A model generated the notes under the pieces. That model was not told the DNA's origin. It saw nothing but the letters and a program-made list of their open reading frames with translations, and made no database searches. Shown in pieces: positions 14,690 through 22,640 of a DNA stretch of 41,277 bases. Made by a program: the position numbers and the translations under genes. Origin of the DNA: Lentisphaerota bacterium. Lineage in GTDB: Bacteria; Verrucomicrobiota; Lentisphaeria; Oligosphaerales; JABHEG01. The DNA is taken from NCBI GenBank assembly GCA_018676675.1, contig JABHEG010000032.1, positions 1 to 41,277 on the forward strand, given 5' to 3'. Each line of letters begins with the position of its first letter. Position 1 is the stretch's first letter.

Positions 14690-17467
14690 ATGGATAGGTA
14701 CCCCCTGGCGTTGATCTGGTGTGTGCTGGCGGCTCTGGTTGCAGGCGGTGCAGTGCCTGGCGAGGAGAAGAGAGCGGCCTTTGACGGACCTGACGAGCTC
14801 AAAGAGTGGCAGACGTCTGGAGACGTCGGGTTCGAGGCGTTGCGTTCCCATGGCGCCGACGGGGGCTCGCTCCGGATCGGCCCGGGCGGGAAAGCGGTAT
14901 GGCTGTTGCGCGATGCGAATGGGAGTGGGACGGTTGATCTGTGGGTCTACGACGATGGCAGTGCTCCGGCTAAGCCAAAGGTCCGTGTAACCGGGCCTTA
15001 CTACGGTGTTGTGCAGAGCGATGGGCGCGTGTTGGCTCCGGGGTCTCTCTACGCGCCCTACCTGTCCGGGGACAAGGCGTACGCGGTGACGGCCTTCAAC
15101 CCGGCTCAGAAGGAGCAAGCCTACTTTGCCGTGCAGTACCTCGGGATCAAACGGACCCCCGGTTGGCACAGGTGGACCTTTGTGTTTGATTCTGAGGAGG
15201 GCGTCTCTCTCCTGCACAATGACAAGAACGTCAACGGTAGGCGTGAACGCTTCAAATGGTATACCACCAAGGTCGAGGGCTTCACTGGAGTCGTGCTCGT
15301 CGGAGACATGACGGCGGATGCCAATCAGACGATCTGGGTAGACGATGTGACGGTCACGCTCGGGGGGGGCATGACGGTCACGCCCACTCAGCTGGCGCCT
15401 CCTCCTCCTCCGCCGGCTACGCCAGACACGGACCCAGTTCCGCAGGAACGCGTCGAGATCGTTCCTGAACTCCGGAATGTCCACCCACGTTTGCTGTTCA
15501 CGGCTGCGGACATACCGGCCATGAAGACGAAGCTCGAGGCCGGCTATGGCAAGGAGCTGTTTGCGAAACTCCTGGCCTACCTCCCCGCGTGCCGGAAGCC
15601 GGACCACACCAAGTTCCTGAAAGATGCCACCGATGGCCAGCGCCAGGGGTTCTGGCGTCTGCCCACGGTTGCCCTGCATTACGTGTTGACAGGGGAGAAG
15701 ACATCGTTTGACCGAACGGTGGAGTTCATGGCGTTTCTTCTCGGGCTGGAGAACTGGGAAACCGGGGAATTAGACTCCGGGATGAGCTCGGCCAATATCA
15801 TGGTTGGGGCGGCGTTGGCGTATGACTGGCTCTACAACGATCTGAAGCCAGCGTTTCGCGACAAATACCGTGACAAGCTTCTCCTGATGGCTCGGCGCCA
15901 GTACCATCAGGGCCATCTCATGAAGCTGAAGGGGACGCACTATTGGCAGGGAGACCCCGCCAACAATCACCGGTTCCACCGCGATGCAGGAATGACGCTG
16001 GCTATTCTGGCCGCAGCCGAGGAGGAGAAGACGGACGACGACTGGCTGCTGGCCGAGACCTTGAAGGAAGTTGAGTTTGTGGTGAAGTGGCTGCCTGAGG
16101 ACGGTTCGTGCCATGAATCCCCAACGTATGCGGTTTTTGGCAACACGCACCTGATGCTGGTGGTCGATGCGGCTCAGCGGTGTTTCGGGAAACCGTTCCT
16201 GAACCATCCTTTCTTCAAAACGACCGCTACTTTCAAGCTCCAGACCATGCGGCCGGACCTCAAAGGCATCTTCGCTTACGGTGACAGTGGAGGTGGCACG
16301 AGTGGCTACCACAGCTATCTGCATCGTGCGTGCGCCTTTCACGAGCTCGCCGATGACCAGGCTGGTGTCTCGGAAGCGACGCGACGGAATGAGAAGTTCA
16401 TTGATTTTTCCTGGTTCTCGATCATCTGGTGGCAGGCGCTCCCCAGAGGGGCCATCGCGAATCTTCCCAGGCACGCGTTCTTCCCGGACCTCGGGCTGGC
16501 CACATTTCGGACCGGGTGGGAGGGGGCGGATGTCGGGGCGATGTTCAAGTGCGGGCCCTTCGGCGGGTATGAGCTGAACGAGTACCGCCATCGCAACAAA
16601 ATGAAGTACGTGAACGTGGCTCACGATGATCCCGACGCAAACAGCTTCATCCTCTTCGCGGACGGCCAGATGCTGGCAGAGACGGACCGTTACTCCAAGC
16701 GCAAGAAATCAGCCAATCACAACACGATTCTGATCAATGGCGCGGGGCAGGTTGCCGCCGGGCGTCCGGAGGGCAAGGGATGGTCACAGCCAGGTGGCAA
16801 CATGGCGGAGATGGCGGTCGTCACCAGCTACGCGCGCAAGGGGAAGAATGTTGCCCTGGAGGGTGAGGCGGCCGGATCCTATCTGGCGGACCCACGTGGT
16901 GGCCCAAAGCGTCCTGCACTCGATCGCTTCCGGCGGGTGTTCATCTGGCTTGAGGGCGGCTACATCCTGGTCCTTGATGACATTCGGGCACCCACTCCGG
17001 TGGAGGTCTCCTGGCTGATGCAGGGACCGCAGCTTGAGGTGGCGGATGAAGGCGAGCAGCGGTTCACGCTCAGGAAGGACGATGCATCCTGCGCATTTCA
17101 GGTTGTGGCGAGTGAAACGCTCAAGAGTGCGATTGCGATATCGTCAGCGGACCACCGTGGGAACGCGTTGGGATGGCAGCAGTTGCGGCTGAGTGCAGAC
17201 GCCGCGGCTATCCGTTTTGTCAGCGTCTATGACCCGTGGAAGCGAGGAAAGCTGACCGTTGCCCTGAGCCCTGATGGTCCGAACAAAGCCACAGTCACCG
17301 TGACAGGACCAGGAGTTGAGCACACATGGGAATGGCAGGCGGCCCAAGAGGGGTTCGAGCCCTCGACCGTGGTTGGACGGGATGCCACGGGAGCGGAGCT
17401 CCTCACGATGGATCGCTCCGAACCGAGGACGCAGGCCCTACTTGCTGAGATCCCCGGGCGACGGTGA
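14690..17467 (+). CDS. Secreted heparinase II/III family polysaccharide lyase
   Basis: A 925-residue exported protein. The signal peptide is residues 1-25 (ALIWCVLAALVAGGAVPG). Residues 28-225 form a beta-rich, carbohydrate-binding-like domain. A proline linker (235-250, PPPPPPATPDTDP) leads to an alpha/alpha toroid beginning HPRLLFTAADIPAMK (265-280), with the conserved NNH at 425-427 and the SPTYAVFGNTH segment near 477-487. The heparinase II/III beta-sandwich begins near 597 (FFPDLGLATFRTG) and contains AHDDPDANSFILFADGQ (644-660). Such enzymes cleave uronic-acid polysaccharides such as alginate or glycosaminoglycans by beta-elimination; the actual substrate is unknown. The start is ATG at 14690, directly after an in-frame TTG. 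It is divergent from the DUF4838 gene. Confidence 0.85.
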   Translation: MDRYPLALIWCVLAALVAGGAVPGEEKRAAFDGPDELKEWQTSGDVGFEALRSHGADGGSLRIGPGGKAVWLLRDANGSGTVDLWVYDDGSAPAKPKVRVTGPYYGVVQSDGRVLAPGSLYAPYLSGDKAYAVTAFNPAQKEQAYFAVQYLGIKRTPGWHRWTFVFDSEEGVSLLHNDKNVNGRRERFKWYTTKVEGFTGVVLVGDMTADANQTIWVDDVTVTLGGGMTVTPTQLAPPPPPPATPDTDPVPQERVEIVPELRNVHPRLLFTAADIPAMKTKLEAGYGKELFAKLLAYLPACRKPDHTKFLKDATDGQRQGFWRLPTVALHYVLTGEKTSFDRTVEFMAFLLGLENWETGELDSGMSSANIMVGAALAYDWLYNDLKPAFRDKYRDKLLLMARRQYHQGHLMKLKGTHYWQGDPANNHRFHRDAGMTLAILAAAEEEKTDDDWLLAETLKEVEFVVKWLPEDGSCHESPTYAVFGNTHLMLVVDAAQRCFGKPFLNHPFFKTTATFKLQTMRPDLKGIFAYGDSGGGTSGYHSYLHRACAFHELADDQAGVSEATRRNEKFIDFSWFSIIWWQALPRGAIANLPRHAFFPDLGLATFRTGWEGADVGAMFKCGPFGGYELNEYRHRNKMKYVNVAHDDPDANSFILFADGQMLAETDRYSKRKKSANHNTILINGAGQVAAGRPEGKGWSQPGGNMAEMAVVTSYARKGKNVALEGEAAGSYLADPRGGPKRPALDRFRRVFIWLEGGYILVLDDIRAPTPVEVSWLMQGPQLEVADEGEQRFTLRKDDASCAFQVVASETLKSAIAISSADHRGNALGWQQLRLSADAAAIRFVSVYDPWKRGKLTVALSPDGPNKATVTVTGPGVEHTWEWQAAQEGFEPSTVVGRDATGAELLTMDRSEPRTQALLAEIPGRR

Positions 17468-17924
17468 TTCCCCCACGTGACTGCGCAGGCCATTCGCCAT
17501 GAAGGCCGGCTCCCCAGATCGCGGACGGCCGGTCAGCGATGACCGGATCTCCAGGGGGGCGGCTGCTCGGAGGCTGGCCGGAGCCCCGTTCCTCACGTCA
17601 CTCGATCCGCAGTTCGAGGTCGCCGAACCACGCTTCGCCGTTGCCGCGGGAGACGACGGAAAGGCCGATCAGATCGACCACCTCGCACCGGCATATAGCC
17701 GGATGATCGGGCTGGGGTGCCGGAAAAGTACATTCTGGGTCCGGAAGTGCAATGGAAGGGGGGAGGTTGCGTTGAGTCGCGGGGCGGGTATCGTTGCCTG
17801 GCTGCTTTCCCTGCTGTCCGACGATGGGTGGAAGGTTGAAGGGACCGGACCAGGACGATCTGTGCCCCTTTGCGGCAGGGACAGGAAGGTGCGGAGGGGG
17901 GAGAGCATAGAGAGGTCCCCGAAA
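17468..17924. other. 457-bp region holding a broken CBM-like gene end
   Basis: On the plus strand the frame of the following GH gene stays open through here, but it encodes no recognisable protein and the real start is at 17925. On the minus strand the region contains the frameshifted 3' end of a carbohydrate-active gene (see 17598-17770). I see no other feature. Confidence 0.55.
17598..17770 (-). pseudogene. Frameshifted C-terminal remnant of a CBM-bearing secreted enzyme
   Basis: Read on the minus strand, two adjoining frames give a coherent protein end. One frame supplies FRTQNVLFRHPSPIIRLYAG. A shift near 17685 then gives EVVDLIGLSVVSRGNGEAWF, followed by GDLELRIE and a stop. This closely resembles the ending of CBM4/9-like modules; the DUF4838 protein in this window ends FWVSRCTGTVWLDDIELHP. 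No matching upstream part is visible, and the space beyond is taken by the GH gene on the other strand. It looks like the tail of a deleted glycoside hydrolase or lyase gene. Not reported with high confidence because it is short. Confidence 0.5.
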
Positions 17925-20519
17925 ATGATGGTCAGGCATTTGGCGGCGGCACTGGTGTTGGCGATGGCTTCGTACAGCCATGGGCAGGTCACTTCAAGTA
18001 CTCCCGGCTGGTTCGAATTCGACATGCCGGGGCTGGCTGTCCCGGACGGGGCAGCGGTCGATCTATCCCATCTGAACGACGCAGGGATATCGGCAGAGGG
18101 ATTCGTGGCAGTCAGGGATGGGCACTTTGTGGACGCTGATGGGAAGCGTCTCCGGCTGTTCGGGACCAATGTCACCGGGGACAGCTGCTTCCCGAGCGAA
18201 GCTGTCTCACCGCGTCTGGCTCGACGGCTCCGTCAGTACGGGTTCAACTGCCTGCGGCTTCACTTCATGGACTATTCCTGGGGAGGAGAGACTCGAGAGA
18301 GCCTGTGGGAAGATCCTGCCAAAGGGACGCTCTCCGCGAAGAACCTGGCCAAACTCGACCGGCTGATTGCGGAGTGCGCGGCGAATGGCATTTACCTGAA
18401 TCTGAACCTGCACGTTGGACGCGAGTATCCCGGGCAGCCGAAGATCCCTGGTATCAGAACGTTCCGTTTCAGCAAGAACCTGGATCGCTGGCACGAGCCA
18501 TTCGTGCAGCAGATGGAGCAGTTCTGTCGTGACCTGCTGAACCACGTCAACCCGCATACGGGGCGGCGCTACGCTGACGAGCCGGCCATTGCCTGCGTGG
18601 AGATCAACAACGAGAACACGATGATCCGGGACGTCCTTGCGGATCTCAGGCATCTGCCCGAGCCGTTCTTTGGCGCTTTGGGGAAGCGATGGACGGCATG
18701 GTTGCGCACGCGCTATGGGACGACCACTGCCCTACGCCGGGCGTGGAATGCCGAAGTCGTACCTTTGGGGGAGGAGCGGCTGACGAATGCGGAGGCGTGG
18801 ATTGTGCAGAATGCAGGGGGGGCAGAGTCAACTCTCGAGAAGGGAGGCAATCGCTTGACCTGGGCCGCGACCGCTCCAGGTACGGCCAGCTGGAATCTCC
18901 AGCTTCAGTACAAAGGCCTCGAGCTTGAGCCGGGCCGGTACACGCTGACCTTCCGCGCCAGGAGCCGCGACTCCAAGCGAGTCGGATACAACGTGATGCT
19001 TGACGCGGACCCGTGGGGCAATGTCGGACTCAACGACACGATCACACTCTCCCCGGACTGGCAGCTGTTCACCCGGTCCGGCCCCATCAAGGCAGCGACC
19101 GCCCCGGGGCCTCTGCGGCTCAACATCTCGTTGCGGAACGAGGTTGGACAGGTTGAGCTTGAGGATGTGAGTCTGCGTCCCGGAGGAGGAGAGGGGGTGC
19201 CCGCCGGGCAGAGCCTGGAGAGCGGCATTGGTCTGCCTGGGACAGCGGCTGTCAAGGCTGTGAAGCTGGACTGGATGCGCTTCCTGATCGACACCGAGAT
19301 GTCCACCACGAAGCGCCTTGTGAAGCTGCTGAAGAAGGAGATCCGGTGCGGAATGCCGGTGGCTGACACGCAGGTTTCGTACGGGGGTGTTGCCGGTGTG
19401 CTGCGGGAGGACGCCCTGTGTGACTACGTGGATATTCATGGCTACTGGGAGCACCCGCACTACACGCGGGATGAGGCGGGGCGGGTGACATCGTTCCGTA
19501 TCGCCAATACAAGTCAGGTGACTTCCGATGGCGGGGGGACGCTCGCTCGGATGGGGATCCACCGGATCGCCGGGAGACCGTTCAGCATTTCTGAATACAA
19601 CACGCCCGCCCCGAATGACCACGGCGCGGAGCTGTTTCCGCTGTTTGCTGCGGTGGCCGCGCTACAGGATTGGGATGCGTTCTACAGCTATACCTACAGA
19701 GATTTTGGCAAAGACTATGTGAACACGTTCATACGGAAGTACTTCCATCTCATCGGACGGGCGAACGTTCTCGTTCACGCGCCGGCCTCATCCCTTGCAT
19801 TCCGACAGGAACTGATCGCAGCCTCCACTCATGGCCCCCAATGCGTCCTGCCGGCAGGGCGTATTCCTGAGTTGGCCTCCGAGATCGGGGGTGTTGCGGA
19901 TGTCTGGCGGAATCTTGACGCTGATCCCGGTGCAGTCTGGCTCAGGAAGACAACGGTTGCGTTGCTCGATGGGGAAGCCAACGCCGCCATCCGGGGCAAT
20001 GCGACTGTGCCGGATGGCATCCGGACCAGCGACACAAGCGAGATCAGTTGGCATCCCGGCGACCCGGATGGTGCATGGTTTTCCCTCAACGCTCCGTCCG
20101 TCCGTTTCCTGATCGGTCACGTCGGTGGTCGTTCCTTTGATCTGGGAGACAGCACGGTGAGCGTGATGGCGCGTCCCTGGCCCAAAAACGTTCCGGCCTA
20201 TGCCTGTATCTCGTTGGCGGGGTTGGATGGGAAGCCTCTGACGGCGAGCAGGCGCATCTTGTTGGCCGCTTCCGCCCGTACGGAGAACACCGGGATGCCG
20301 TGGAATGACGATCGGACCGGGTTCAAGCCTGGCGGCTGGGGGACGTCCCCGACGTTGAGTGAAGCCGTCCCGCTTGATGTGACTGTTCCCGGGAGTGCGG
20401 TCCGAGCGTGGAGGGTGACGGCCGAGGGGCGCCAGGGGGAAGAGCTGACCATGGAGAATGGCATGCTGCGACTGCGATCCGAGCACCAGACCCTTTGGGT
20501 GCTGTTTACGCGGCCTTGA
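17925..20519 (+). CDS. Secreted GH5-like glycoside hydrolase with a CBM inserted in the barrel
   Basis: An 864-residue exported hydrolase. The signal peptide is residues 1-21 (LAAALVLAMASYSHG). The TIM barrel starts near residue 60: LRLFGTNVTGD, NCLRLHFMDY, and NGIYLNLNLHVG. The acid/base candidate is Glu230 in EINNEN. Residues 285-418 are a CBM4/9-type jelly roll (ASWNLQLQYKGLELEPGRYT, ending VELEDVSL). The barrel then resumes with DTEMSTTKRLVKLLKKEI and reaches the nucleophile candidate Glu557 in FSISEYNTP. A C-terminal beta domain covers 640-864. This matches clan A cellulase-type enzymes (GH5-like); a more exact family is not safe. The start is ATG with GAGG 9 bases upstream; 142 codons of open frame before it are ignored because they precede the signal peptide. 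The radical SAM gene follows after 10 bases. Confidence 0.83.
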   Translation: MMVRHLAAALVLAMASYSHGQVTSSTPGWFEFDMPGLAVPDGAAVDLSHLNDAGISAEGFVAVRDGHFVDADGKRLRLFGTNVTGDSCFPSEAVSPRLARRLRQYGFNCLRLHFMDYSWGGETRESLWEDPAKGTLSAKNLAKLDRLIAECAANGIYLNLNLHVGREYPGQPKIPGIRTFRFSKNLDRWHEPFVQQMEQFCRDLLNHVNPHTGRRYADEPAIACVEINNENTMIRDVLADLRHLPEPFFGALGKRWTAWLRTRYGTTTALRRAWNAEVVPLGEERLTNAEAWIVQNAGGAESTLEKGGNRLTWAATAPGTASWNLQLQYKGLELEPGRYTLTFRARSRDSKRVGYNVMLDADPWGNVGLNDTITLSPDWQLFTRSGPIKAATAPGPLRLNISLRNEVGQVELEDVSLRPGGGEGVPAGQSLESGIGLPGTAAVKAVKLDWMRFLIDTEMSTTKRLVKLLKKEIRCGMPVADTQVSYGGVAGVLREDALCDYVDIHGYWEHPHYTRDEAGRVTSFRIANTSQVTSDGGGTLARMGIHRIAGRPFSISEYNTPAPNDHGAELFPLFAAVAALQDWDAFYSYTYRDFGKDYVNTFIRKYFHLIGRANVLVHAPASSLAFRQELIAASTHGPQCVLPAGRIPELASEIGGVADVWRNLDADPGAVWLRKTTVALLDGEANAAIRGNATVPDGIRTSDTSEISWHPGDPDGAWFSLNAPSVRFLIGHVGGRSFDLGDSTVSVMARPWPKNVPAYACISLAGLDGKPLTASRRILLAASARTENTGMPWNDDRTGFKPGGWGTSPTLSEAVPLDVTVPGSAVRAWRVTAEGRQGEELTMENGMLRLRSEHQTLWVLFTRP

Positions 20520-20529
20520 GGAGTAGACG

Positions 20530-21576
20530 ATGCTGCAGGTGATGCTGACCGACCACTGTAACCAGGCTTGCCCCTATTGCTTTGCCAAGGAAAAGCTCGC
20601 GGATAGAGTCTGCACGGAGCTCTCTCTGGAGAATCTGGAATACCTCATTGCCGTGCACCAACGGTGGGGGCTGCCGGTGATGTCACTGGTCGGAGGCGAG
20701 CCCACGCTTCACAGCCGGTTTGAGGAGGTACTTGGGCGTATCATGGACAGTGGTTGCCCGATGATCCACCTCTTCACGAATGGCGTTGTTCGGCGGGAAC
20801 GGGCCGACTTTCTCTCGGGAGTGACGAATCTCACCTGCCTGGTGAACCACAACCCGCCTCACACGTACGAGCCAGGGCAGCTGGAGAAACTGGAGTACTT
20901 CCTGGGGACTTGCGCGCAGACAGGGCTGCGCATGTTGATCGGGACAACGGTCTACGGGCCCAACCCGGAGCTCGACTTCCTCCTGGAAGCCGCTGTGCGG
21001 TTTGGGGTCTCCGCCGTTCGACTGGGACTGGCCCACCCGATCTACTATAAGGGCGGCGAGAATGTGAACAGGTATCTATCTTTGTCAGAGTGTCGGGACT
21101 GCTCCGAGCCCGTCGTCGCGTTCGTGGAAGCCTGCTCACGGGCTGGGGTGAGCGTCATGTTTGACTGCCACTACCCGCTGTGCATGTTCACCTCTGATCA
21201 GTTGCTGCGACTCCAGGAGGTGCATCCAGAGGAACCGCCTCCTTTCGCTCTGGATTGCTGTTCCCAGGTGACTGTCAGGCCGGATCTCAGCCTGTTCTCC
21301 TGCTTCGCGACGGGAGGCATCTTCAACGACCTGACGCTCAGCCAGTTTGCCAGCATCGAGCAACTCCGAAGCACGTTCTCCCAGGCGTTCGCAGCCTTTG
21401 AGGAAACCGCTGGGTATCCGGAGTGTGAACGTTGCCCTGCTTTTGGTCGGGAATGCGGGGGGGGGTGTCTCGGGCAGAAGCTGCTCAACTGCCCTGTTCC
21501 TCCTGAGGACATCGAGGCCGAAGTGAAACCCGTTCTTGAACGGAAGTTCGCCGTCTGGGGGCAAGATCGCGGTTGA
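20530..21576 (+). CDS. Radical SAM protein with SPASM-like cysteine-rich C-terminus
   Basis: A 348-residue cytoplasmic radical SAM enzyme. The [4Fe-4S]-binding CxxxCxxC motif is at the extreme N-terminus (Cys10, Cys14, Cys17 in DHCNQACPYC). The glycine-rich SAM segment VGGEPTLH is near 54-61. The C-terminal region holds further cysteines (258, 299, 302, 309, 313, 321, the later ones in PECERCPAFGRECGGGC), like SPASM domains that bind extra clusters and modify peptides or sulfatases. The substrate is unknown; neither a sulfatase nor an obvious short precursor peptide is adjacent. GAGGAG precedes the ATG. It is 10 bases after the GH gene and 90 before the prepilin-like gene, so co-transcription with GH is very likely. 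Confidence 0.85.
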   Translation: MLQVMLTDHCNQACPYCFAKEKLADRVCTELSLENLEYLIAVHQRWGLPVMSLVGGEPTLHSRFEEVLGRIMDSGCPMIHLFTNGVVRRERADFLSGVTNLTCLVNHNPPHTYEPGQLEKLEYFLGTCAQTGLRMLIGTTVYGPNPELDFLLEAAVRFGVSAVRLGLAHPIYYKGGENVNRYLSLSECRDCSEPVVAFVEACSRAGVSVMFDCHYPLCMFTSDQLLRLQEVHPEEPPPFALDCCSQVTVRPDLSLFSCFATGGIFNDLTLSQFASIEQLRSTFSQAFAAFEETAGYPECERCPAFGRECGGGCLGQKLLNCPVPPEDIEAEVKPVLERKFAVWGQDRG

Positions 21577-21600
21577 CAGTGTTCCCGCAACCAGTATCTT
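21573..21600 (+). promoter_or_regulatory. Sigma-70-type promoter before the prepilin-like gene
   Basis: A perfect -35 TTGACA (21573-21578) overlaps the stop codon of the radical SAM gene. After a 16-base spacer comes TATCTT (21595-21600), a four-of-six match to the -10 consensus. Transcription would begin around 21607, leaving about 60 bases of leader before the GTG start. The 8-bp inverted repeat CAGTGTTC/GAACACTG (21577-21584 and 21621-21628) spans the promoter and could be an operator. Confidence 0.5.
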
Positions 21601-21666
21601 ACTAAGTTACGTCAGCCCTTGAACACTGGCCCAGCCGATCAGTGGGCGCTAGAGAGGAACTGGTAC

Positions 21667-22392
21667 GTGAACTACGTAAAACGAGCTGTCTGCTTCACAC
21701 TCATCGAGCTTTTGGTCGTGATTGCGATCATCGCGATTTTGGCTGCGATGCTCCTGCCGGCGCTGCAGCAGGCGCGTGGCAAGGCGTTGCAGTCCGGCTG
21801 TCAGGGGAATCTCAAGCAGCTTTCTCTCGGGATCACGATGTATGCGGATGATCACGATGAACACTACCCGAAGTGGATGGGATGGAACGGGGGTACCGTC
21901 AACCAGACCGCCAACCAGCAATACCGATGGTCCATAAACGTGGCGCCCTATGTTGGCGATGCCAAGGAGACGTTCAAGTGTCCGGGACGAGGGAGTTCGA
22001 GCTCGAAGTGGACGATGCCTACGGGCTGGGGCATCCAGATCAACTACGGTCTTGGCGGGATTGGCGGCTACAATCCGCCGGCTGGCGCCGGAGGGAACAC
22101 GAATGACTGGCCGAACTCACTGACCCAGGCCAAGATCAAATCTCCTGACAAGTTCGTGGCGGTTGCGGACTCGTCACATGCTGAGGATGCGCAGAGCCAA
22201 TACCGAATTGCCTATGCGCTGAAGTGTCGAACGGGCTGTACGGCTGCTGACCGACTTGTCACGAACGCCGTGCATTCGGGTGGGAGCGACATAGGGTTCG
22301 TCGATGGGCATGTTGAGTACCTGAAATCCAAGGTGATCATAGCCAGCTGGGGACGCACTGTCCTGGGACACCGGAATCACCACAGTAGGTGA
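21667..22392 (+). CDS. Prepilin-type secreted protein (type II secretion/pseudopilin-like)
   Basis: About 241 residues. The N-terminus has a type IV prepilin signal: short basic leader VNYVKRAVC, then [18 protein letters not shown] with the conserved Glu at position 5 of the mature protein. Downstream sequence ([20 protein letters not shown], and near the end [14 protein letters not shown]) is typical of the large prepilin-like family in Lentisphaerota and Planctomycetota. The residue before the predicted cleavage is Cys rather than the usual Gly. These proteins are exported and assembled or surface-exposed; their role is unclear. I chose the GTG at 21667 because GAGGA lies 8 bases upstream; a TTG at 21619 is in frame but poor. 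A terminator follows. Confidence 0.88.
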   Translation: MNYVKRAVCFTLIELLVVIAIIAILAAMLLPALQQARGKALQSGCQGNLKQLSLGITMYADDHDEHYPKWMGWNGGTVNQTANQQYRWSINVAPYVGDAKETFKCPGRGSSSSKWTMPTGWGIQINYGLGGIGGYNPPAGAGGNTNDWPNSLTQAKIKSPDKFVAVADSSHAEDAQSQYRIAYALKCRTGCTAADRLVTNAVHSGGSDIGFVDGHVEYLKSKVIIASWGRTVLGHRNHHSR

Positions 22393-22428
22393 TCGCTACG
22401 TTCGGGGTGTGTGATTTTCCTTTCCATG

Positions 22429-22475
22429 GGGCCGTCACGGTGGATAGACACCGTTGACGGCCCTGCTGTTTTTTT
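22429..22475 (+). terminator. Rho-independent terminator of the prepilin-like gene
   Basis: GGGCCGTCACGGTG (22429-22442) pairs with CACCGTTGACGGCCC (22449-22463) with one bulged base and a 6-base loop. Seven T residues follow at 22469-22475. It lies 36 bases after the stop codon. This is the clearest intrinsic terminator in the window. Confidence 0.85.
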
Positions 22476-22498
22476 GGGGGGGACTGATCTTTCAGAGC

Positions 22499-22516
22499 CG
22501 CGACTTACGGGAGCGG
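22499..22516 (-). repeat. Dispersed intergenic repeat, short copy
   Basis: On the minus strand this reads CCGCTCCCGTAAGTCGCG, identical over all 18 bases to 41068-41085 and similar to 10948-10965. Flanking bases do not match, so it is either a truncated copy or a short shared motif. Confidence 0.6.
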
Positions 22517-22640
22517 TCAACCCTTTCGCCACCGGAAAAGATGCCGCTCGGATGGCCGTGCGGCGTACTCAAGCAGGGGAGATGCCGCCGGAGGGGCGTG
22601 CGGCTGGGGATCCCGGAATGAAAGCCCTGGCCTTTGAGGG

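Larger units (their letters stand above)
22393..22640. other. Convergent intergenic region with terminator and repeat fragment
   Basis: This lies between the convergent prepilin-like and UroD-type genes. It holds the terminator at 22429-22475 and an 18-base fragment of the dispersed repeat at 22499-22516. No gene is seen. Confidence 0.6.

Noticed and set aside
14522..15679. 385-codon minus-strand open frame
   Set aside because: It overlaps the signal peptide and N-terminal domain of the heparinase-type gene, and the product is Arg-rich and low in complexity.
17499..17924. N-terminal extension of the GH5-like protein by 142 residues
   Set aside because: The extension has no protein-like character, lies before a clear signal peptide with its own ribosome site, and covers a minus-strand gene remnant.
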